NCBI GenBank assembly: GCA_045577075.1
Contig: JAZNHR010000003.1
Span: forward strand, 1-64,000
Source of the DNA: SIG447 sp045577075
GTDB lineage: Bacteria > Bacillota > Clostridia > UMGS1883 > UMGS1540
Length of the DNA stretch: 64,000 bases
Reading direction: 5' to 3'
The notes beneath the pieces were generated by a model. It had not been told where the DNA came from. It searched no databases and saw only the letters and a program-made list of their open reading frames with translations. This document shows positions 57,533 through 64,000 of the stretch, piece by piece. Each line of letters begins with the position of its first letter. The first letter of the stretch is position 1. The position numbers and the translations under genes were made by a program.

Positions 57533-60500
57533 TGGAGCAGTTTTTCGCGCCCCTTGGCGCACTTTCAGAACTAAATACACTATGTGCGGCAGTACGGGAG
57601 AAAAAAGGGGCTGTGCACGTCATCGGCGCGGCAGAAACGCAGAAGGCACATCTTATGGCGGCGCTGATTCGGGAAACGGGAAAGCGGAGCGTTGTCATAA
57701 GCTGGAGCGAAAGCGCCGCGCGTCTACTCGCGGAGGAGCTTTCCTTTTTTTCGGACAATGTTACCCATCTTGCACAAGGGGATTTTATTGAACGGTTTGC
57801 CGAAAGCACGGGGTATGACCTGTCCCGCGCGAGAGCGTCCGCACTCTATCGAATTTTAGAAGGGGATACGGCTGTTTTAAGCGTAGGCTGCCTTCTTGAT
57901 TTTATTTTGCCCCCGAAAAAATACAAGACGGTAACGCTAAAAACCGGGGAAACCTTTTCCGACCTTGCCGGCCTTTTGGCAGAAATCGGGTATCGCCGCG
58001 TCCCCATGATTGAGGGGCCGGGGCAGTTTAGCGTGCGCGGCGGCATTGTGGACGTGTTTCCGCCCACGGAGGAATCCCCTATAAGAATAGAATTTTTTGA
58101 CACGGAGATTGACAGCATCCGCGCCTTTGACTTATCGTCCCAATCCTCTACCGAGCCACTGGATTCGGTAAGCATTATCCCTGCAGAGGCAGGAAATGGT
58201 GACGGCGACATTCTCGATTATTTTGATAGTGACACGCTTTTTATTTTCGATGAGCCCCAGCGCATTTCTGAAGGGGCGGCGTCCTATGGGGAAAGCGTGC
58301 GGCAAAGGGTAGAGGCTTTGGTGCTTAAAGGAAGCGTCAAAGAAACCAAAGACGCGTATATGCACGATTATGCCGCATCGTTGCTGAAAATGAAAAAAGG
58401 ACAGATTGTGGGCTTTTCTGCTATGAGCCAAATTTGCCCCGACTATAAGCCAAGCCTTACACTTCGTATAAGCGGTGTGGTGCTTGCGTCCTATGCCGGG
58501 AAAATGGAGCTACTTGCCGAGGATGTGGCACGGTGGAAGGAAAACGGCTATCACATTTTTATTCTTGCCGGCAGCAGCGCCAGAGCAAAAGGAATTTATG
58601 AAGCGCTGGAGGAAGCAGGGGTACTGGCTCTGCTTAAAAAGCCAAATGAAGAAACAGACCGTGGCATCGTGGGTATTTACGACCTGCCCCTTTCAAAAGG
58701 CTTTATTTATTCCTCGATTAAAACCGTTTTTATCAGCGGCGGCGATATTTTCGTAAAGCAAAACAAGAAGCGGCGCACGGCACTCGGCGGCGCAAAGGCA
58801 CTTCGCAGCTTTGATGAGCTTGCTATTGGGGACTTTGTTGTCCATCGCGTCCACGGCATCGGAAAATTCGTTGCCATGGAGAAAATTGAAACGGACGGCA
58901 TCGAGCGCGATTATTTAAAGCTTTTATATAAAAACAACGACTTTTTGTACGTGCCCGTTACCCAGCTCAATCTCCTTTATAAATACTCCCACGCCGGCGC
59001 CGATGCACCGGAGCCCAGGGTCAGCCGTCTGGGCGGCGGAGAGTGGCAAAAAACAAAATCGGGCGTCAAGCAGTCCGTTCGGGAGCTTGCGATAAAGCTT
59101 GTTGATTTGTATGCTGCAAGAAGCCAAATGACGGGGCATGCCTTCCTGAAAGACACCCCATGGCAGATGGACTTTGAAAGTGAATTTCCTTATACAGAAA
59201 CGCCCGACCAGCTTGCCTGCATTGCAGAAGTAAAAAAGGATATGGAAAGTCCAAAGCCTATGGACAGACTTCTTTGCGGCGACGTAGGTTTTGGTAAAAC
59301 GGAAGTGGCAATTCGCGCGGCGTTTAAGTGTATTATGGAAGGACTCCAATGTGTGTACCTTGTACCCACTACGATTTTGGCGTCCCAGCATTATGCTCAT
59401 TTTGCGCGCCGTATGGAAAATTTCCCAGTAAGGGTAGAAATGCTGTCCCGTTTCCGCACCGAAGCCCAGCAAAAGAAAATCATTGAAGGGCTTAAAACGG
59501 GGGAAGTAGATGTTGTCATCGGTACCCATCGCTTGCTCGGAAACGATATTACCTATAAACGGCTCGGCCTTCTTATAATCGACGAGGAACAGCGCTTCGG
59601 CGTAGGCCATAAAGAGAAAATTAAAGATATGAAAAACGGCGTGGACGTGCTGACGCTGACGGCAACCCCCATTCCCCGAACGCTGAATATGGCAATGACG
59701 GGGATTCGGGACATGAGCGTTTTGGCAAATCCGCCTGAGGACCGGCAACCCATTCAAACCTATGTGTTTGAGTACGACGCCGGCGTCGTACAGGACGCCT
59801 TGGAACGGGAAATTGCCCGAGGCGGTCAGGTCTACTATGTGTATAATCGGGTACAAGGCATATACCGCGTAGCGGAAAACCTTCGCAAAATGATGCCGAA
59901 TGCAAGAATTGCCGTAGCCCATGGGCGCATGAACGAGGAAGAATTGGAAAACGTCATGACCGGCATGATAGAAAAGGAATACGATATTCTTGTCAGCACC
60001 ACCATTATCGAATCGGGGATTGACATTCCAAATGTCAACACTCTAATTGTGGAAAACGCAGACCACATGGGGCTTGCACAGCTATATCAGCTACGAGGGC
60101 GCGTAGGACGAAGTGGTAGGGTAGCATATGCGTATCTAACCTTCAAACGAGATAAAGCCCTTTCGGAAATTGCAGAAAAGCGGCTCCTTGCAATCAAAGA
60201 ATTTACGGAGCTTGGCTCCGGCTTTAAAATTGCTATGCGTGACCTTGAAATCCGCGGTGCAGGAAATCTCCTCGGCCCTGAACAGCACGGCTTTATGGCA
60301 AGCGTCGGGTATGACATGTATGTGCGTTTACTTGAAGAAGCCGTTTCGGAAATGCGAGGCGAGGAAGGGAAAACAGAGGCGGTTATCGACCTTGTCATCG
60401 ACGCCGGTATTACCGACAGCTTTATCGAAGACCCGCGGCAAAGGCTGGAAGCGTATCGCCTGATTGCCGATATCGGCAGCGAGGAGGATGCGGATGTAGC

Positions 60501-60810
60501 AATCGAAGCGCTTATCGACCGCTTCGGCGACCCGCCCCCCAAAGTTTTGCGTCTTGTTGACGTAGCACTCCTGCGTGTGTATGCGGAAGAGGCGGGCATA
60601 GGCGAGGTGAGCCAAAGCGGCGGACGGATTTTCCTCTATTTCGATAAGAAGCCGAATATGGAAACGGTAAGCCGCGTCATGGAAGAAAATCGGGGCAAGC
60701 TTTTATTTAATGCAGGGGAAAGACCGTATCTCCAGCTTCGAGAAGGCTTCCTCAAAAATAAGAATGATACGGAAAAATTAAAAAAATTGTTAAAAGACTT
60801 GAAAAACTAG
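57532..60810 (+). CDS. mfd: Transcription-repair coupling factor Mfd
   Basis: DNA translocase of 1092 aa that removes stalled RNA polymerase and recruits UvrA. It has the UvrB-homology N-terminal module (with VDVFPPTEESPIRIEFFDTEIDSIR-type sequence), an RNA polymerase interaction domain (~430-490, GDFVVHRVHGIGKF), then RecG-like helicase motifs: CGDVGFGKTE (Walker A, ~581), IIDEEQRFG (DEEQ box, ~681), and ATPIPRT. The TRG motif and C-terminal autoinhibitory domain complete it. Slightly shorter than the ~1150 aa typical length but with all domains. Confidence 0.97.
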   Translation: MEQFFAPLGALSELNTLCAAVREKKGAVHVIGAAETQKAHLMAALIRETGKRSVVISWSESAARLLAEELSFFSDNVTHLAQGDFIERFAESTGYDLSRARASALYRILEGDTAVLSVGCLLDFILPPKKYKTVTLKTGETFSDLAGLLAEIGYRRVPMIEGPGQFSVRGGIVDVFPPTEESPIRIEFFDTEIDSIRAFDLSSQSSTEPLDSVSIIPAEAGNGDGDILDYFDSDTLFIFDEPQRISEGAASYGESVRQRVEALVLKGSVKETKDAYMHDYAASLLKMKKGQIVGFSAMSQICPDYKPSLTLRISGVVLASYAGKMELLAEDVARWKENGYHIFILAGSSARAKGIYEALEEAGVLALLKKPNEETDRGIVGIYDLPLSKGFIYSSIKTVFISGGDIFVKQNKKRRTALGGAKALRSFDELAIGDFVVHRVHGIGKFVAMEKIETDGIERDYLKLLYKNNDFLYVPVTQLNLLYKYSHAGADAPEPRVSRLGGGEWQKTKSGVKQSVRELAIKLVDLYAARSQMTGHAFLKDTPWQMDFESEFPYTETPDQLACIAEVKKDMESPKPMDRLLCGDVGFGKTEVAIRAAFKCIMEGLQCVYLVPTTILASQHYAHFARRMENFPVRVEMLSRFRTEAQQKKIIEGLKTGEVDVVIGTHRLLGNDITYKRLGLLIIDEEQRFGVGHKEKIKDMKNGVDVLTLTATPIPRTLNMAMTGIRDMSVLANPPEDRQPIQTYVFEYDAGVVQDALEREIARGGQVYYVYNRVQGIYRVAENLRKMMPNARIAVAHGRMNEEELENVMTGMIEKEYDILVSTTIIESGIDIPNVNTLIVENADHMGLAQLYQLRGRVGRSGRVAYAYLTFKRDKALSEIAEKRLLAIKEFTELGSGFKIAMRDLEIRGAGNLLGPEQHGFMASVGYDMYVRLLEEAVSEMRGEEGKTEAVIDLVIDAGITDSFIEDPRQRLEAYRLIADIGSEEDADVAIEALIDRFGDPPPKVLRLVDVALLRVYAEEAGIGEVSQSGGRIFLYFDKKPNMETVSRVMEENRGKLLFNAGERPYLQLREGFLKNKNDTEKLKKLLKDLKN

Positions 60811-60827
60811 CCAAAATGTAGTAATAT
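60799..60827 (+). promoter_or_regulatory. Sigma-A promoter of the foldase gene
   Basis: TTGAAA (60799-60804, overlapping the mfd 3' end), 17-bp spacer, TAATAT (60822-60827). Confidence 0.7.
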
Positions 60828-60862
60828 ATACATGATTTACACAAAAAAGGAGAGTAAACAGT

Positions 60863-61930
60863 ATGAAACGAGTCAAAGTGTTGGCATGTCTTGCGGCAAT
60901 CGTAATGGTTCTTTCCGCTTGCAACGCCATAAACGTAACGAAGGTTGCCACCGTAGGGGAGGCGGCCGTATACAAGCCTGAATTTATGTATTATCTTGAA
61001 ATGGCTAAGAGTGAAGCATATCAGCTGGCACAAAGCCAAGGCAACGTTATCGCCAAGGATGCGGACTGGAACACCGTAATGATTGAAGGCAAAACAGCAG
61101 CCCAGTATGCAAAGGATAAGGCACTGGACAGCATCCGTTCCATTCTTGTGGTGGAAGCAAAGGCAAAGGCGGCAGGATATGTGATGACGGAAGCGGATTT
61201 GACGGAAGTCACAAATGCCAAGAGCCAAATTATTGAACAGCTCGGCGGCCGCTACGGATATGAACAGTCCCTAGATAAAATGGGCATCACCATTGATGCG
61301 TTTAATGCTTTGGTTGAAAGAAGCGTATATGCAAGCGCTTACATGCAGAAGCTGGCATCGGAAGATACGTCTATTCAGCCTTCTGCAGATGTAGCAAAAG
61401 AAAAGTACAATAATGAATATGTCTATGTTCGTCACATTCTGATTTCCAATCAGCCCGAGGAAGAAACTGTATTAAAGACAGACGGAAACGGTGATGTCAT
61501 CGTGGACTATGTCGCGGAAGCAAAGAAGGAAGCGGAAGACATTCTCGCAAAGCTTGCCGCAGGCGGCGACTTCATTGCTCTTATGAACGAACATTCTGAT
61601 GACGGCCGCGGCGAAGATGGCAAGCTTTCCAGCGACGGCTATATTATGACGGATAACGGCCAGATGGTACCGGAATTTGAAGAAGCGGCCATGAAACTGG
61701 AAGTCGGTGCATACACTACGGAAGCTGTAGAAACTGCTTACGGCTACCATATTATTAAACGCTATGACCTTCCTAAGGAGGGCACGAAGTACGACGAAAC
61801 GATTGCAGCCATTACATCTGACATGGTGACCGAAAACATGGAAAATCAGGTTGATGTTTGGGCAGACGAACTGGGCTTTGCCACAAACGATAAGTACGTT
61901 GCAAAACTAAAGATTAAGATGGAGGAATAA
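60863..61930 (+). CDS. PrsA-like lipoprotein foldase (parvulin peptidyl-prolyl isomerase)
   Basis: Exported lipoprotein of 355 aa. A Lys/Arg N-terminus, hydrophobic core and lipobox LSAC give a diacylglyceryl Cys near residue 20. A helical SurA_N-like chaperone domain (~40-180) precedes a parvulin domain (~190-310) with YVRHILISN, DFIALMNEHSDD, MVPEFEEAAMKL and TAYGYHIIKRYD. It probably folds secreted proteins at the membrane-wall interface. A yebC-type gene starts 4 bp after it. Confidence 0.92.
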   Translation: MKRVKVLACLAAIVMVLSACNAINVTKVATVGEAAVYKPEFMYYLEMAKSEAYQLAQSQGNVIAKDADWNTVMIEGKTAAQYAKDKALDSIRSILVVEAKAKAAGYVMTEADLTEVTNAKSQIIEQLGGRYGYEQSLDKMGITIDAFNALVERSVYASAYMQKLASEDTSIQPSADVAKEKYNNEYVYVRHILISNQPEEETVLKTDGNGDVIVDYVAEAKKEAEDILAKLAAGGDFIALMNEHSDDGRGEDGKLSSDGYIMTDNGQMVPEFEEAAMKLEVGAYTTEAVETAYGYHIIKRYDLPKEGTKYDETIAAITSDMVTENMENQVDVWADELGFATNDKYVAKLKIKMEE

Positions 61931-61933
61931 ACC

Positions 61934-62674
61934 GTGTCCGGACATTCTAAATTTAGTAACATAAAGCATAAAAAAGAAAAAAGTGATGCACAGCGTGCAA
62001 AAATCTTTACGAAAATCGGCAGAGAAATTGCCGTTGTCGTAAAGGCAGGCGGCCCGGACCCGGAGGTCAACGGCAAACTGAAAGACGTTATTGCAAAGGC
62101 ACGTGCAAACAATATGCCCAATGATAACGTACAGCGCTGCATTAAAAAAGCGGCCGGGGAAGACATGGCGGATAACTATGAAGAAATCATTTATGAAGGC
62201 TACGGCCCCAGTGGCGTTGCCGTTATCGTAGAAACGCTGACGGATAACCGAAACCGCACTGCCGCAGATATGCGCCACTACTTTGATAAGTACGGCGGCA
62301 ACCTCGGGCAGACGGGCTGTGTAACCTTTATGTTTGACACCCGCGGTGTTATCGTAGTCGAAGGGGAAGGTGCAGACGAAGAAACGCTTATGATGGAAGC
62401 ACTGGACGCAGGGGCTGACGATTTTTCCGCAGAAGAGGATTTCTTTGAAATTATCACAGCACCCGAAAATTTCGGCAAGGTGCGTGAAGCGATTGAAAAC
62501 GGCGGCTATAAGATTGCATCGGCAGAGATTATGCGCTTGCCGCAGACAACCGTTACCTTAAGTAGCGACGATGACCTGAAAAATATGAACAAGCTCATCG
62601 AAATGCTGGAGGATAATGACGACGTGCAGAATGTATACCATAACTGCGAACTGCCGGAAGAAGACGAAGAATAA
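61934..62674 (+). CDS. YebC/PmpR-family protein
   Basis: Protein of 246 aa with GTG start after GGAGGAATA. The YebC N-terminal signature SGHSKFSNIKHKKEKSDAQRAK-like opening, ARANNMPNDNVQRCIKKA and YEGYGPSGVAVIVE are clear, and the three-domain length is normal. Traditionally called a DNA-binding regulator; recent work links some members (YebC2/YeeI) to polyproline translation. efp is also in this window. Which subtype this is cannot be told without alignment. Confidence 0.94.
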   Translation: MSGHSKFSNIKHKKEKSDAQRAKIFTKIGREIAVVVKAGGPDPEVNGKLKDVIAKARANNMPNDNVQRCIKKAAGEDMADNYEEIIYEGYGPSGVAVIVETLTDNRNRTAADMRHYFDKYGGNLGQTGCVTFMFDTRGVIVVEGEGADEETLMMEALDAGADDFSAEEDFFEIITAPENFGKVREAIENGGYKIASAEIMRLPQTTVTLSSDDDLKNMNKLIEMLEDNDDVQNVYHNCELPEEDEE

Positions 62675-62680
62675 AAGTGA

Positions 62681-62708
62681 GTCCACGGCATCATGCCGTG
62701 GACTTTTT
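62681..62708 (+). terminator. Terminator of the foldase-yebC unit
   Basis: GTCCACGGCA, TCA loop, TGCCGTGGAC and TTTTT: a perfect 10-bp stem. Confidence 0.94.
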
Positions 62709-62730
62709 GCAAATTGGTGAGGTGGAGAAC

Positions 62731-62907
62731 ATGGGAACACAGTGCGAAACCTGTGCATATTATGCATACGACGACGAAACGGGTACATATGCATGCACGA
62801 TGCAATTTGACGAGGATGACATTTCTGCCTTTTACGGAGGACGAAAAAACGCCTGCCCGTATTATCACTTTTATGATGAATACAAAATGGTACAAAAACA
62901 AAATTAG
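62731..62907 (+). CDS. Small Cys-containing protein (DUF6472-like)
   Basis: Protein of 58 aa with three or four Cys in the pattern C-x2-C (TQCETCAYY), then TYACTMQFDEDD and KNACPYYHFYDEY. This resembles a family of ~57-aa clostridial proteins (DUF6472) with a probable small zinc or iron-binding fold. The ATG at 62731 has GGTGAGGTGGAG; the frame from 62677 would read through the preceding terminator. No function is known. Confidence 0.8.
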   Translation: MGTQCETCAYYAYDDETGTYACTMQFDEDDISAFYGGRKNACPYYHFYDEYKMVQKQN

Positions 62908-62918
62908 ATGAAAAGGTA

Positions 62919-62947
62919 TGGACTTTTCAATAAAGACGTGCTATAAT
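62919..62947 (+). promoter_or_regulatory. Promoter of trpB
   Basis: TATAAT (62942-62947) with a moderate TGGACT -35 (62919-62924) at a 17-bp spacing, about 30 bp before the trpB ATG. No T-box, TRAP or attenuator structure was noticed in the short leader. Confidence 0.6.
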
Positions 62948-62979
62948 AATCTCAATACGGAAATAAAGGACTGTTTCAG

Positions 62980-64000
62980 ATGAATAAGTATAAAGATTTT
63001 GATAATTACTTAAAGGAGTTCCCGACAAGCGACGGCTATTTCGGAAAATACGGGGGTGCCTATCTCCCTGATGAACTCATTCCGGCGTTTAAAGAGGCGG
63101 ACGATGCGTATGAAGCGATCTGCCATTCCGCCCAGTTTATTAACGAACTGCGCCGCATTCGCAAGGAATTCCAGGGGAGACCTACGCCTGTGTATCACTG
63201 CGAGCGTCTTTCTAAGATTTTTGGCAATTGCCAGATTTACTTAAAGCGTGAGGACTTAAACCATACCGGCGCGCATAAATTAAACCATTGCATGGGAGAA
63301 GGCCTTCTTGCAAAATATATGGGCAAGAAAAAGCTTATTGCGGAAACGGGCGCAGGGCAGCACGGCGTTGCGATTGCAACGGCGGCGGCATATTTCGGCA
63401 TGGAGTGTGACGTTTATATGGGCGAAGTGGACATTGAAAAGCAGCACCCGAATGTGATTCGTATGAAGATGCTGGGCGCTAATGTCGTTCCCGTAACCCA
63501 TGGTCTGAAAACCTTAAAGGAAGCGGTAGATGCCGCGTTTGAAGCGTATTTAAAGGAATATGACAGCGCGATTTACTGCATCGGTTCTGTCCTCGGTCCC
63601 CATCCGTTCCCCAAAATGGTACGGGACTTCCAATCTGTTATCGGCATTGAGGCGAGAGAACAGTTCCTCGAAATGACAGGGATTATGCCTGATGCCGTTT
63701 GTGCCTGTGTTGGCGGCGGTTCCAACTCCATCGGTATGTTTGTGCCGTTCCTTTCTGACCCTGTTGAAATTTACGGCGTAGAACCTTTAGGCCGCGGCGA
63801 TGCGGTGGGGGATCATGCCGCTACCATGAAGCACGGCACGCCCGGTCGTCTCCACGGCTTCCACAGTTATCTTCTCCAGGACGAAAACGGCGAGCCACTT
63901 CCCGTGTACTCTATCGCAAGCGGTCTGGACTATCCTGGCGTAGGCCCCGAGCACGCACACCTTCGTGATTTAGGGCGCGTGCATTATGAAACGGTTTCCG
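62980..64000 (+). CDS. trpB: Tryptophan synthase beta subunit (3' partial)
   Basis: PLP enzyme making tryptophan from serine and indole. 340 residues are present; the C-terminus is outside the window. FGKYGGAYLPDELIPA opens the protein. LKREDLNHTGAHKLNHCMG carries the PLP Lys and ETGAGQHGVA the catalytic Glu. GSVLGPHPFP, CVGGGSNSIGMF (phosphate loop) and SGLDYPGVGPEHAHL match classical TrpB1. It is preceded by an own promoter and an unrelated gene, so it is not at the end of a normal trpEGDCFBA operon; whether trpA follows cannot be seen. Confidence 0.93.
   Translation, partial: MNKYKDFDNYLKEFPTSDGYFGKYGGAYLPDELIPAFKEADDAYEAICHSAQFINELRRIRKEFQGRPTPVYHCERLSKIFGNCQIYLKREDLNHTGAHKLNHCMGEGLLAKYMGKKKLIAETGAGQHGVAIATAAAYFGMECDVYMGEVDIEKQHPNVIRMKMLGANVVPVTHGLKTLKEAVDAAFEAYLKEYDSAIYCIGSVLGPHPFPKMVRDFQSVIGIEAREQFLEMTGIMPDAVCACVGGGSNSIGMFVPFLSDPVEIYGVEPLGRGDAVGDHAATMKHGTPGRLHGFHSYLLQDENGEPLPVYSIASGLDYPGVGPEHAHLRDLGRVHYETVS

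Noticed and set aside
58924..59922. 332-aa minus-strand frame inside mfd
   Set aside because: Antisense to the conserved helicase motifs of Mfd; no ribosome site or domain.

Overview
The window is a contiguous, densely coded chromosomal segment of an endospore-forming member of the Clostridia (Firmicutes), most like gut Oscillospiraceae-type anaerobes. The evidence is the spoIIGA-sigE pair, PolC-type DNA polymerase III, RicT, DarA, RNase M5, HemZ, YmxH, DUF1292 and DUF1934 genes, Gram-positive style ribosome binding sites and strong sigma-A promoters, nearly all with 17-bp spacers. Base composition is moderate except for an AT-rich patch near 41.75-42.35 kb.

Layout. 0-6.1 kb (+): end of a FolC-acetyltransferase fusion, rsmD, pfkA, spoIIGA, sigE, ftsH. 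6.1-16.5 kb (-): a DUF11-type repeat protein; an operon darA-holB-ricT-degV-smc ending in a CARF/PD-(D/E)XK nuclease-like gene; then a metallophosphoesterase and a 2-hydroxyacid dehydrogenase. 16.6-27.1 kb (+): ruvX, a DUF1292 gene, a probable 6S RNA, a polytopic membrane protein, an SLH/propeller surface protein, asd-dapA-dapB (diaminopimelate/lysine), efp and a Cys-rich partner, and two sugar-type ABC permeases with no binding protein or ATPase. 27.1-41.2 kb (+): clpE, ferredoxin, trmN6-like gene, rsmI, ddl, DUF1934 gene, argS, S41 protease, ispG, polC.

41.3-42.4 kb is the accessory spot: tRNA-Ser(GGA) followed by two diverged repeat units carrying inverted copies of the tRNA tail, then an AT-rich XRE regulator with a divergent small gene. 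The whole stretch is bounded by a perfect 17-bp direct repeat. 42.4-47.3 kb: AraC regulator and MATE exporter, purC, a DUF3343-cysteine desulfurase pair, ymxH. 47.3-55.3 kb (-): recJ, rel, an MBL hydrolase, hemZ, a nucleoside kinase broken by an internal deletion, a histidine phosphatase and rnmV. 55.5-64 kb (+): metA, a Cys-rich protein, pth, mfd, a PrsA-like foldase, a YebC-type regulator, a DUF6472-like small protein, and a trpB cut by the window end.

Most genes are housekeeping. The observations most worth following are the CARF-nuclease gene translationally coupled to smc with no CRISPR locus in sight, the tRNA-Ser-linked island and repeats, a spoIIG-type promoter apparently nested in the loop of the preceding terminator, a 2-hydroxyacid dehydrogenase with Gln in place of the catalytic Arg, and the deleted nucleoside kinase. 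No CRISPR array, rRNA, prophage or transposase was seen.
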